A model generated the notes under the pieces. It ran no database searches and was not told where the DNA came from. It worked only from the letters and a program-made list of their open reading frames with translations. From Mercurialis annua (Eukaryota > Streptophyta > Magnoliopsida > Malpighiales > Euphorbiaceae), in assembly GCF_937616625.2 (NCBI RefSeq), contig NC_065573.1, positions 17,623,001-17,687,000 of the forward strand: a stretch of 64,000 nt of DNA, in the 5' to 3' direction. Positions within the stretch are counted from its first letter, which is position 1; every line of letters starts with the position of its first letter. Below are positions 46,601 through 57,535 of this stretch, one piece after another. A program made the translations under genes and the position numbers.

Positions 46601-46845
46601 GACGAAAAGAGACGAGACGAGAGTAACAATAAGAAGATTCTCAGCTATGCTATGATAAGAGACTACTATGAGCAAGATAGATAATCGATTAGTGATAAGT
46701 GTAAGGTCACAGCTTTAGGCGAAAAGCTAAGAGTTAAAGTAAAAGAAAAAGCTATGATTGACACATAGTAATGGACGTCAAGGAAGATATAAGAATAATT
46801 TAAAGTCCCAACAAGTTTTATGAAAATTCGAGGACGAATTTTTAT
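43661..46845 (+). other. A-rich non-coding interior of the nested element
   Basis: About 3.2 kb, purine-rich on the plus strand, with stops in all frames. Segments near 43900-44520 are clearly related to 53000-53640 of the outer element, for example AGAGCTGGCCAGCCAA (44431 and 53541) and CAACTCTTTAGTGATGAGAG-like sequence. I see no reverse-transcriptase YxDD or integrase zinc motifs. The minus-strand frames here (such as 44519-44887) are hydrophobic, low-complexity artefacts of A-rich DNA. Confidence 0.7.
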
Positions 46846-46858
46846 AAGGGGGGAAGAA
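46846..46858 (+). promoter_or_regulatory. Polypurine tract, nested element
   Basis: AAGGGGGGAAGAA immediately before the 3' LTR; plus-strand primer for cDNA synthesis. Preceded by ATTCGAGGACGAATTTTT, as in Tekay/Del-type elements. Confidence 0.95.
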
Positions 46859-49178
46859 TGTAATACCCCAAAATATTTAATTATCTAATTGGATCACGTG
46901 TCCAGTTTGGATTTGCCAGAGTGGCATAATCGGAAAGTTTTCCGATAAATAAGTTTTAGTAGGTCGGTTTTGGAAAGGATTATTGCGGAGAAATTAATAT
47001 CATATTTCAATTCTAAGAGGAAAAATGGCAAGAAAAGCCCAAAATAGAGTACAGGGACCAAAGTGGTAATTTAGCCACTTTGTGTCGAAAAATGAAAATT
47101 TATAAGTTTTGACGGGAAAGTATTGATATCGAGCTTCGTATTATTTATTGGATATAAATAATACGTATAAGTTATAATAAGAGAAGTCAACGATTTAGTT
47201 ATGGACTAAATCGTACAAAAGAAAAGTTTTAAAGATAAGTTGTAACAAAGAAAGAAAAGAGGGATTAAAACATACTTTTAAGCATACATATATGAGATTT
47301 CCATTTGAATGAAGAAATCAGAAGAGAAAGGAAAGCTCCAGAAGCAAATCATCGTTCTCGATCGTTTCGCCGCCGTTTCTCCGTTCGACGTCCGATTCGA
47401 GTGATTTTCGCGGCGATTTCTTCAGAATCCCGTCCTCTATCAATCCCAAACTCCGTTATAAGGTAATTCTTTCATATTGGATGTTAAATTTGGATAGTAA
47501 AGGGCTGTTTTGAGTTAGGATTTTGTTTGGATTGAATTTGACGTTTTTGAAGTTATTATAGCGTTTTAATGAAAACTGAGATGCGGGTTATGTATAGTTG
47601 GATGTATAGCACGTCGGGATAGCTGAAAAGCCCCGTAAAATGACTTTCCGGGGGGCTTTCAAGGGTGTGCGTTCGCACACATTGAGTGTGCGTTCGCACA
47701 CTCCTTGAAATTTAGGGTGTGCGTTCGCACACTCATTGTGTGCGTTCGCACACTACCTAAAATTTGGCAGATTCAAAATCCCAACGGTCAGTTTATAGAT
47801 TTGCCTCTTAGGAACGCGTCTGTCAAATTTCAGCTCGATCCAACGGTTCAATTGGGAGAGATCGTCGTTTTACTAAACAGTGTCAGTGTGCAGGCAGCAC
47901 ATGCACATTGTCTTGAAAACTCCTTAAAACTTCATTGAAATGAAACTAAACCCTAAAACTTAAAAGTATTATACGTATGGGAATACGAGATTCACGTCTA
48001 ATCATTAAACATTAATTATTTATCAGACGTGTCATAGCAGAGAGGTCAGTAGACGTGGGATAGCAAGGGCATATCATTTCATCGACCATATTTGTGATTG
48101 GATTGCGGTCACTGTGAGTTGTACTTTTACTTTCATGTATTAAAACTATTTGGTATATATATATATACTATTTACACGCATCGCATTATACATAATTGAT
48201 TGAAATGTTATACGCTTTATTAATTTCTATATATGAGAACTAGTATGCGATCCGAAGAAACTAGCTACCTATTGGGTGTCAATAGGCTGTGTGATCACCA
48301 GTATCGAGTCAGTCTAGTATGTTTGCATTGAGAAATGACTTGACACAGCTGGGAGCTGTTGATGAATATGATATTTACGATTGGGTTATGATTTCGATAC
48401 GCAGAGTGAACTCGGCTACGGTGTAGCCTGGAAGTCCCCGTATCTAGTGGCTGGGCCACCAGCGAGTTGGACTCGCAAATGATATTTACGATTGAGTTGA
48501 ATGATATATGATTACTCGAGAGATGTGTCGCATGCTAGGATATTAGTTTCATACGGATCAAATACATGTTTATATCTTTTATATTAATATTTTCTTGATA
48601 TGCGATGCTATGTTTTTATATTAATACTGTTAGTAAATGTCAACTCACTCAGTATTTCCCAAATACTGACCCCTCACCTTTGATGTCTTTCAGGTGCTTA
48701 GTTTGTGGACCTAGCTAGAGGCCAATTTTTGAAGTCCAGAAGTCATCGGTATATGTTAGTTTATGACTTCTGTGAATGCTGCAGTAGTGGTCCCGCGTGA
48801 CAGAGTCGTAGCCTAGACAGCAGTACACATTGAGTGTACATATTACTTGCTGCCCAGTTTATATGTTTTTGGTAGGCTACGTGTTTAATATGTCGTGCAC
48901 GGCACTAGGTGCCAGTGATATGTTGGATACACTAACTGAAGTATATAGTACCGCGAGGCCAGTTCGTACGAGGTACGGTAACTAGAGCTCGCGAGGATAA
49001 CAGAACAGTTAGTGTAAATGTTTGTGTATACACATTATGTATACTTGCTTCTGTTGCTTTATGTTATTTGTTTATTATTTGCGAAAAATTAATAGTGATT
49101 TAAGGCTTGCTACGGGTTCCGGAGCTACCACTCCCGTTCCCTAGCGCCGGTCGCGGCTCAATAATTTGGGTCGTGACA
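46859..49178 (+). mobile_element. Nested element 3' LTR
   Basis: 2,320 bp. Relative to the 5' LTR I find substitutions at 47051, 48796, 49034 and 49083 and a (TA) unit fewer in the microsatellite. All four are transitions, three at CpG. Four palindromes are at 47665-47753. Confidence 0.95.
47665..47753. repeat. CpG palindrome cluster, nested 3' LTR
   Basis: The same four GTGTGCGTTCGCACAC copies as in the 5' LTR, at 47665, 47686, 47717 and 47738. Confidence 0.97.
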
Positions 49179-49183
49179 CAGAA

Positions 49184-49345
49184 TATCTAGTATAAATACT
49201 TGTATATATGTTTGCTTCCGTTTGTGTATGTGTTATATTATTTGCGCAAAAGTTTTTTTTTTAGTAATTTAGGCTTGCTACGGCTTTTGGAGCTACCACT
49301 CCCATTCCCTAGCGCTGGTCTCGGTCCATGAGATTGGGTCGTGAA
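49184..49345 (+). mobile_element. Outer element 5' LTR, second part
   Basis: The last 162 bp of the outer 5' LTR after the nested insertion, matching 58410-58576 of the 3' LTR (TATATATGTTTGCTTCCG, GGAGCTACCACTCCCATTCC). The terminal CA has mutated to AA. Confidence 0.9.
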
Positions 49346-49349
49346 AATT

Positions 49350-49361
49350 GTGGTATCAGAG
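49350..49361 (+). promoter_or_regulatory. Primer-binding site (tRNA-iMet), outer element
   Basis: TGGTATCAGAGC, four bases after the 5' LTR, identical to that of the nested element. Confidence 0.93.
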
Positions 49362-49747
49362 CAGTTGGTACAGTTACCACTGCAAGTCTGTTTGAATGTC
49401 TGTTCGACCTTAGTCACATTGTCAATAGGTGAACCTAAGAACTACTAAAGCAATAGAGAGTTGAACCTTAGTAGCTTGTAATTGTTTAATATGTAAATTG
49501 TTAGTATGTATGTTTCATAACGCGCGCGTACCAAAACTGTTAAGCGAGTAAGTGGTTACTATCTGCGCATACATCTACTAAAGCGATTGAGTGTTTATTA
49601 CCTGCGCAAGAAGTATTTAAGTGATTCAGTGTTTGCGATCTGCATATAAATTATTCAGTGTATGCAGTATTTCCTAATTTACTATTGGCATTAGTGTGGA
49701 AAATGGGCTCAGATGGTCTCTTACGTTTAAGATTGTTTCATTTCAGC

Positions 49748-50635
49748 ATGTCTCGGCAAAATGTAGCTTAGCCACATGCTGCAGAAGAAGAGGAGGAAGC
49801 GCCTCCTATCTTTTAGAATTGATTTCACTATAAAGTAGGCGGACCATCTGAAGTCCATCAGAACGGATTCTACATAGACACTAGGGGATCACCTGAGGTC
49901 CATCAGAATGGCTTCATGTCAAGATCAGAAAGTGGTAGGTCTTCTAGGGTTAGAGGTAGGAATCACTCACCAGAGATAGAGTATAGTGAGGAAAGTGAGA
50001 AAGACCCAGCAGAGGATCCAAAGGAAGATTCAGAAGAGGATCATCAAGAGGAGGACTTAGAGGAAGAAGAGCCGTCAGATGAGTCTGACGTCGAAAAATA
50101 CCGAGGTGAGCGTTTCTGGTTTGATGTGCGGAGACAACGCAATCTGAGAGAGGATGCAGAGATAGTTAACAATCAGGCACAAAATGTTTTGGATCAAGTT
50201 AGGAGGCAAATACGCTCCTTTTCTAGGGGAATGTTACCAGTGGGATTGTATTCTTCTGATTTTTTGTGAATGGTTGAAGGAGTACCGGACCTTAATGAGG
50301 ACAATGAGACGATAAACCGTAGATATGTTAGGGGTTTGGGACCCGAGTTTGTGGAGCGGTATGATTACATTGGTGAGCACTTTGGGACGCTTACTGCGAT
50401 GGCTCGTAGGATTGAGAGCGACCGCGAGTGGGATGGAAATCCTATCCAACCCTACTTTTTCATACGTGAGTTTTACCCAGTCTACACGAGTCGAGCCCCT
50501 TCTATTTGGACTAAACCCAGATTTGTGCATAGGGGTGGGCGCAACGCTGGTAGGAGAGTAAGGGAACGACGCTCCGGTGTAGTTATTAGGGAGCATAGCG
50601 TCCCATACCAGGCACCCCCAGGTATTAGTGATTAA
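49748..50635 (+). pseudogene. Acidic/basic ORF of the outer element (decayed copy)
   Basis: Orthologous frame to 42761-43660, 295 codons from ATG 49748 to the stop at 50635. Stops interrupt it at 49769, 49814, 49820 and 50267, none of them at the position of the nested copy's stop. Two of the three NGF units are kept (VHQNGFYIDTRG, VHQNGFMS), followed by SSRVRGR, the Glu/Asp tract with a 4-residue deletion, RSFSRGMLPVGLYS, DEDNETINRRYVRGLGPEF, EHFGTLTAMARRIESDREWD and a basic tail (GRRVRERR). Conservation is highest in the segments after the acidic tract. The mutually exclusive stops imply that an intact ancestor existed. Function unknown. Confidence 0.6.
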
Positions 50636-50868
50636 TATATTTTGCGTATTTGTGTTTATGTGCTTGCATTGATGTGTATTTACCTGTTGCATTGCATAAT
50701 AGAAGATAACTATTAGGATATGCCTATAGGATACAGTATCGTATAACTGATGCCCATAGGGAGAAATATCGACGGAAACACGCTTAACAAAAGAACATTA
50801 TACATAACTTACAATGACTTAACGAACAACACATAATATATCTTTTGCGAACTCCTATATTACATTTT
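50636..50868 (+). other. Outer interior between the ORF and solo LTR S3
   Basis: Non-coding, related to 43661-43905 of the nested element (TTTGCGTATTTGTGTTTAT, TATTACATTTT). S3 is inserted after ACATTTT. Confidence 0.7.
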
Positions 50869-52981
50869 TGTCACGACCCAATCTCAGGGCCGAGACCGGC
50901 GCTAGGGAATGGGAGTAGTTTCTCTGAAACCCGTAGCAAGCCTAAAAACGTAAAATAATTTTTCTCAAATATAAACATCATGCATGACATACATAAACAC
51001 GTGTCATGCAGAAGCACACATGCCAGGCATACATATCCTCTGGCAGTCTCAAATATCAAAACGCAGCTAGCGAAAAACATTTAAAACTTTAAAACATTAA
51101 AGTTATATTTACAGAAACCATATATTACAAGATGACTTGCAAACACTTATCTACTGCAGCTCTAAGAGTAAAGTACTGTTTCTTTACATACTTTCAAAAA
51201 TACAGACTTCTGGAAGTAGGATAGAAGTCCGTGACTTCAAAGCGTCTTTATCCTGAAAAGAAATCTGTGAGGGGTCAGTATATGGGGATATACTGAGTGA
51301 GTTCATACATTTACTAATAAGTATTCAAATAAAACGTAAAACGATATTCAATCATATGCAGCCAAGTACGAGATCCGATTGAAACCCTAATCCTCAAACA
51401 TATCAATCGTATATTGTATAACCCAATCATTAATCTCAAGTTGCGAGTCCAACTCGCTGGTGGGTCCAACCCACTAGATACGGGGACTCCAGGTTACACC
51501 GTAACCGAGTGCTCACTCGTATCGAAATCATATACCCTATCTTGAATTTCATAATCATAATCAATTCACAGTCCTATTGCCGCTCAATAGGTAGCACGTT
51601 CCATCGGATCAATACTGGTTTCAAATCAAGCGTATGCGCAATTTATATATAAAACTTTCGCATATAAAACATGCAACTCAAACATAAAGCAATATAAAAT
51701 AATTGCTTGAATAAACACTTTAAAAGCAAATCGTATAAACTCACATAAAACACTTATCCAAAAATACGTCGGGGCTTAGGAACGTCAAGCTTCCCGAACT
51801 ACTGGTCCAGCTGCTTCTTGCCTCGCCGGATCTAAAACAAATTTTAAAACATTTGACTCATATCAGAATCCTATTCTAGGATTGACTCTAGACTCAAGAC
51901 TCTACACGTTTTACTTTCATTAATCATCGTGCTTCTCACGTATATCCCGTTAAACGGTATCTAACTCGTTTACGGGATGAATACCACTTTTAGCTCAATT
52001 CTTGTTTAACCTCATTAGGTTAACGCCTATAATTAATCGATAATTAATCGAATATTAATCCATTTCAAATCTCGATATGTGCGTACATAATTTTTCCCGG
52101 AAAACTAAGTCGATTGGCGAAAACATTGTACGTGCGCGCGTCTGCCTGTGCGATTGCACAGGGGACTGTGCGTCCGCACAGTGTGACTGTGCGTTCGCAC
52201 AGTCTTGGCAGACTGTGTGTTCGCACAGTCAGAACAGACTGTGCTTTCTTGACTGTGCGTTCGCACAGCCACGGGCTTTTGCCCGGGGTCGATTTTCGAC
52301 GTGCTTTCACCAGTCAAAATGCTCTAAACACACTCCAAACACGTAATCTAGCTTCAAAACGCTATAATTCGATCCTAATATCGATTAAAACGATAAAATC
52401 GTTTCGTGGCCTAAAACTTTGAATCGATATAACTCAAAATATATTCGTTTAAACGATAAAACGTCAAGCTTACCGTGATACGCCACTGAAATACAATTGT
52501 TTTGAGTTATAGAACGTCGGAAAAGGACGAGAAACGGAAACCGCGCGACGAACCGTAATCGATCGCCGTTTTTGAAAGAAAGAAGCGAAGAAGAAGTTAG
52601 GTATCTGAATCCTTCTCTTTGAAGGTTTTTATAAATATAATAGGCTAATTTGCACTTTGATCCTTGAAACTTTTCAAAAGTTTCAATTTAGTCCAAAACC
52701 TATTCACGTCCAAATTTTAAACAATCTCCGATCGACTCGAAACTTTTACCACTAATAATATATATTATTTCGCGGACTTTGGCGAAATAATTATCATTAT
52801 GGGATTTATAATTTATTTTATATAAATTTTCAAAGTCAAATCCTCAAATCCTGCTAATTGACTTATTAAAATTTATTCTAAATTCCCGATATAATTAAAT
52901 TAAATTCTCCTTAATTTAATTTATCGGAAATCTCGACACGTGGCACGACTTGATTATCCTTAAATATTTTGGGGTATTACA
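50869..52981 (-). mobile_element. solo LTR S3, inside the outer element
   Basis: 2,113 bp, TGTCACGACCC to GGGGTATTACA, minus orientation. Left flank ATTTT (50864-50868) and right flank GTTTT (52982-52986). The nested element, which has the empty site, reads TTACGTTTTAGAAG, so the duplication was GTTTT and the left copy has lost a CpG. It carries a splice-donor-like GTAAGC (minus, 52473) and the palindrome cluster at 52145-52268. Confidence 0.93.
52145..52268. repeat. CpG palindrome cluster in solo LTR S3
   Basis: CCTGTGCGATTGCACAGG (52145), ACTGTGCGTCCGCACAGT (52165), GACTGTGCGTTCGCACAGTC (52185), GACTGTGTGTTCGCACAGTC (52211), a half site (52237) and GACTGTGCGTTCGCACAG (52251). Open frames on both strands here are an artefact of the palindromes. 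Confidence 0.95.
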
Positions 52982-55847
52982 GTTTTATAAGTCGTGAAGG
53001 AAGGAGCGGATTACTGAAGAAGGATCGATGTGAAGGATCGATACCTGTACTTGTAATAATATGATACAAGTACAATGAAGAAGTGGATGTAGTGATCATA
53101 GCTATAAGGGATTTTGGATTGAATTGGGTAATCAAAGACATGAAAAGGGAGTTATTTTAGCGAAAGAATGCTTAAGAAGCGCTAGAAGGTGACGGTAATA
53201 CTAAAAGTCATAATGTACCCAATAATAATAAAGAAAAGCCATTGAACTGTCGCAGAGTGTACAATCTGGAGTAAACTTACGGTTTTAAGAAAAGTGTGAC
53301 AATTTTATGATTTAAAAAGGTGCAATTGTGCTCAGACATCATATATGGCATATCATAATCATGTTAGGAATGCATAAAAGAATGTTTTTCAAAATGTAGA
53401 TCATGCATCATATTTTTACAACAATAAAGAGAACGTGATTTATCGAGCAACTCTTTAGTGATGAGAGGTGTCATCACTCTGAGCTACAATTATACTAATG
53501 ATTTCAAACGATTTTATGAAAAATGTTTGAAATGAAAAATTAAATTGAAGAGCTGGCCAGCCAAGAGATGATTTGAAATCGTATTTGTTTTGTACGTGAA
53601 CTCAGACGTGCAACTATGTGACAAATAATAAAAGATACTTAATAATTACGATTGAAACTTGTAAAATGAACTCCAATAAAAGAGTTAAGCCATATTAATA
53701 ATAGATTGTAATGAAGGCTAACAAAGTTAAGGTGGAATCCGAATAAGGACTCAACACCGGAAGGTATACGCGATCATGACGTAATGCGCTAGCAAGTTTG
53801 GAGGATACAATATTTATCCTTATATCAAAGAAAGGAATGTAATGATCGAGGAACATATCAGAGAAAAGGAAAGCAAAGGATATAAAACGACGAAGAAGAT
53901 GATCTCGTAGGATATGGAGATTCTAAGTTAAAAGGATCGGGAAATAAATGATATTATATGATGGATATCAAGTAGCGCTCTTTATACAGCCTTATCAATA
54001 TCGGTACCAGAAGTTATAAGTCACATAAATAGAAAGGAGTAGAATTAGATTGGAAAACCCCAATATAAAAATAAAGGTAGTGCATATAAATATATGCATC
54101 AGTGAATGCAGGGATGACGAGAAACATGAAAGAAAGCATGATAAATCATATATACGTATCAAAGATGTCACAAGGTGATAAAGGAAGTGAAAGTTCTAGA
54201 AGCACATTGGAAGGATCAACAAAATAGATAGAATAAGAGCAGGGCTATCAGGAACAGATAGAAAATATAATAGATACGATAACAAAGGATAAGACGATAC
54301 TTCATCACTGATGAATGAACGGGAACGAATTACATATGAAAAGTTACAAGGTTACAAAGATGAAAGTTTATAGTTGTACAAGAAAGTCGGGTTGTTTAAA
54401 AGACAATTAAGATCATGTAATAAGTATTGGGAAAATACAAAGTGTAATGGACGAAGAAATTGAAACTATTCCTTAACTCGGAAACGATAAGACTTGGCTA
54501 TAGTTTAAATGTCACGTATGATCCTTAATGCCTCAACAAGAAGGCAGAAGACAGTGCAAGAGCGAATTGAAGAATGATAGTAACAAATATAATAGAGGTA
54601 TAATAAAAAGACGATACTTGACAAAAATAAGGATGAAATCAAGTGAATCATGGTAAGTGAGGAAGAAGAGATATATGATGGAGAATATCAGTTGTTCATA
54701 CAACAAAAGAAGAATTTGTGAAAAGGACTATGGATAAAACTTATGAAGTTACCGGTTATAGAATAATTTAAATATGAAAACGGGTAAGTCATGAAAATTT
54801 AGTAAATGAGTTAAGATCTAAAGACAAGTGTTGAAGAGACATATGAAGCTCTTATAAGATCGATATAAATGGAGAATCTGAATATAATGACAAGAAAACT
54901 TCGACTAATAAGTCAAAGGAAGACTCGTGACGACCTTTAAGAATCAAAGAAAGAAAAGTAAAGATTGAGTGAAAAGAATAAGGTTATGGATAGTATAAAT
55001 AAGTAAAGATAACTACGCGAAATATTTAATTAAGATCAATGTGAAGCGGAACGTTTATAGCAACGTGAACGGTTCTTAACTAACCAAGTTACGCGGAGCT
55101 CACCATAGCTTGAAGAAGGAAAAGGAAGAGAAACTAAAGATAGTAGAAGGTGTATCAAACCCAACTTCATTAAGAAACAACGACTATAGTAGACGGAACA
55201 CAACTGAAAAGGACCTAATTGATAATGAAAGAGAGAAGTAAGGAATGAAGATAACTGTTTAAGAAAGGAAAATAACAACAAGGAATGACAACAAAGATTA
55301 TAACTATAAATTTACGACTATAAGAACGAATATTCATAAAAGTATGAACAGAGTAAGTACTTCAGTAAGGATGTGACTAACATGTCGACAACCATTTAAG
55401 CACAGGCAAGCCAGATAACAACCTGATATTTACCAAGGATGAAACAACAAACCGATAAGATATTAGTCGACGGTCATCGGACACTAAAGACAGCTAAAGG
55501 AGAAATTCCGACCGGATGGTGATGACACACGAATTGCAATATTAAACACACATCAAAAGCCCCATCATTTTAAAAAAGGCAAAAGATTAACCGAAGATGG
55601 TAATGAGAAGATTCTCAGTTACGTAAAGACGAAGAAATGTTATAAACAGGATAGGTCACCGACAAGCAAAACGTGTCGAATCATAGTTGCAAACGGATAA
55701 AGAATTAACTAGTCAGAATAAAGCAATAAGATTCAAGATAAAAGAAGAAGTTGCTGCTGATGCATGGTAACAGATATCAAGAAGGGCATAAGAACAAAAT
55801 TTTAAGATTATAGCAAGTTATATGAAAATTCGAGGACGAATTTTTAT
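52982..55847 (+). other. A-rich non-coding interior of the outer element
   Basis: Counterpart of 43905-46845, diverged by substitutions and small indels, stops in every frame. The region just before the polypurine tract (ATGAAAATTCGAGGACGAAT) is almost identical to the nested element. No polymerase or integrase motif is seen. Confidence 0.7.
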
Positions 55848-55860
55848 AAGGGGGGAAGAA
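55848..55860 (+). promoter_or_regulatory. Polypurine tract, outer element
   Basis: AAGGGGGGAAGAA directly before the 3' LTR, identical to 46846-46858. Confidence 0.95.
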
Positions 55861-56320
55861 TGTATTACCCCATATGTACAAATTATCTAATTGAACCACG
55901 TGTTAAGTTTTGAGTGGTTGTAGTGGCGGCATCAGAAAGATTCCCGAGAAATTAAGGTAAATATAACTTTAGTAGCTCGGTCTTAGAAAGATTATTATGA
56001 GGAACTTAATACTACATCTTAGTTAAAAAGATGGAATTGGGATTAAAAGGAAAAATGTCAAGAAAAGTCACAAAATAAAGTTTAGCTACTAAATTGGCAA
56101 TTTAACCAATTACGTCTCAAGAATTGAAATTTATGAACATTTGACGGGAAAATATAAATTCATGGATCGTATTATTTATTGGATATAAATAATACGTATA
56201 CAAATTGACTAAAGTGTTAATTGATTAAGCGATGGACTAAATTGAACAAAAGAAAAGTTTAAAGGACGAATTGTATTAATTAAGGAGAACAAGGATCAAA
56301 GCAGTCTTTTAGCCATGGTT

Positions 56321-56328
56321 TATATAAA
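56321..56328 (+). promoter_or_regulatory. TATA-type box, outer 3' LTR
   Basis: TATATAAA followed by GGATTCATTTGAAAGAAGAA, matching the 5' LTR box at 38075-38086. Confidence 0.6.
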
Positions 56329-56723
56329 GGATTCATTTGAAAGAAGAATCAGAAGGAGAACAGGAGAAGAATCAAGAGGCTTCACATTTTATCGATCAAC
56401 TTTTTTCTCTCACGGTTTCTCTGTCCGGTGTCCGTTTCAGAAAATTTTCGCATCGATCTCTTCGGAATTGGAAGCTCTATGAATCTCAACCTTCAAATCA
56501 AGGTAAGAACGAGTTATTGAATTGGAAAATTTCGAATTAGTTGGCTGTTTTAGTGAGAATGGTGTTTAATATTGAATTTTACGTTTTTGAGGTCATTTTA
56601 GCGTTTTAGCAAAAACGGGGTTGCAGGTTTTGTGCGAATTGATGTATTTAGTAGGTCGAGAGCATTGGAAAACATTGAGGCACCCGGAAATGGCTTTACA
56701 GGGGCTGTGAGTAGCAGAGCTAC

Positions 56724-56807
56724 GCTGTGCGCCCGCACAGCTTGGGATAACTGTGCGCCCACACAGCCAAATTGTGCGGACGCACAGTACTCGTGTGCGC
56801 CCGCACA
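56724..56807. repeat. CpG palindrome cluster, outer 3' LTR
   Basis: GCTGTGCGCCCGCACAGC (56724), CTGTGCGCCCACACAG (56751), TTGTGCGGACGCACAG (56772) and TGTGCGCCCGCACA (56794). The 5' LTR of the same element keeps one unit (38481-38496). Confidence 0.92.
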
Positions 56808-56842
56808 GTGGGTCCAAGGGGACCAAAGTGGGCTTTTGCCCT

Positions 56843-57158
56843 AATCAACTAGGACTTTCGATTTTTCAAACAAAGGACCTTAAAGATGAGATATAGACCT
56901 CGAAAATGTTAAATCAAGAATTAAGCTCGACGTTTTAAATGTTTAACAAGACTAAAAAAGGTTAAGAGAGTTAGATGATCAATGAATAAGAGAAATGGTA
57001 AATCAACTAGGATTTTCAATTTTTCAAACAAAGGACCTTAAAGATGAGATATAGACCTCGAAAATGTTAAATCAAGAATTAAGCTCGACGTTTTAAATGT
57101 TTAACAAGACTAAAAAAGGTTAAGAGAGTTACATGATCAATGAAAAAGAGAAATGGTA
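56843..57158 (+). repeat. 158-bp tandem duplication in the outer 3' LTR
   Basis: 56843-57000 and 57001-57158 both start AATCAACTAGGA and differ at only a few bases. The 5' LTR has a single copy near 38530-38690. Confidence 0.95.
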
Positions 57159-57502
57159 TTCGTTAGACCGTGAATACGGTTAAAGATTATCGAATTCACG
57201 AATACACTAGAAATAGAGTTTAATTAACCTAAAACCTAGAATTTAAAAGTATTATACATGTAAAACACGAGATTCACTTCTAACTATTAAACGTTCATTA
57301 ATATGTATCAGACGTGTCAGCGAACGGTGAGGTCAGCAGACGTGGACTAGTACGAGCATATTATTAAATTAACCACGTCATAGATTGGATAGCGGTCCGA
57401 GTGAGTTGCACTTTACTTTCGTGTATTATCTATACAAGGTATTTGACATTATATCTTATATCTTATATATATATATATGTATGTATGTATATATATGTAT
57501 GT

Positions 57503-57535
<33 letters not shown>

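Larger units (their letters stand above)
39863..49178 (+). mobile_element. Nested LTR retrotransposon, full length and young
   Basis: 9,316 bp, inserted in the 5' LTR of the outer element with a perfect 5-bp duplication CAGAA (39858-39862 and 49179-49183). LTRs are 39863-42184 and 46859-49178. Primer site 42189-42200, polypurine tract 46846-46858. The two LTRs differ by only four substitutions and one 2-bp microsatellite change by my reading. The 4.7-kb interior has one ORF of unknown function and no reverse transcriptase or integrase, so it must borrow enzymes. It fits the large non-autonomous retrotransposon (LARD) category. Confidence 0.95.

Noticed and set aside
40709..47938. Two identical 77-residue frames at 40709-40942 and 47705-47938
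   Set aside because: They lie at the same place in the two LTRs of one young element, so identity reflects LTR duplication. They span the palindrome cluster and have no coding features.
52065..52422. Cys/Arg/Thr-rich frames on both strands (repeated RTHS / CERTV words)
   Set aside because: Palindromic repeats keep several frames open on both strands at once. This is a sequence-symmetry artefact and not a cysteine-rich peptide gene.
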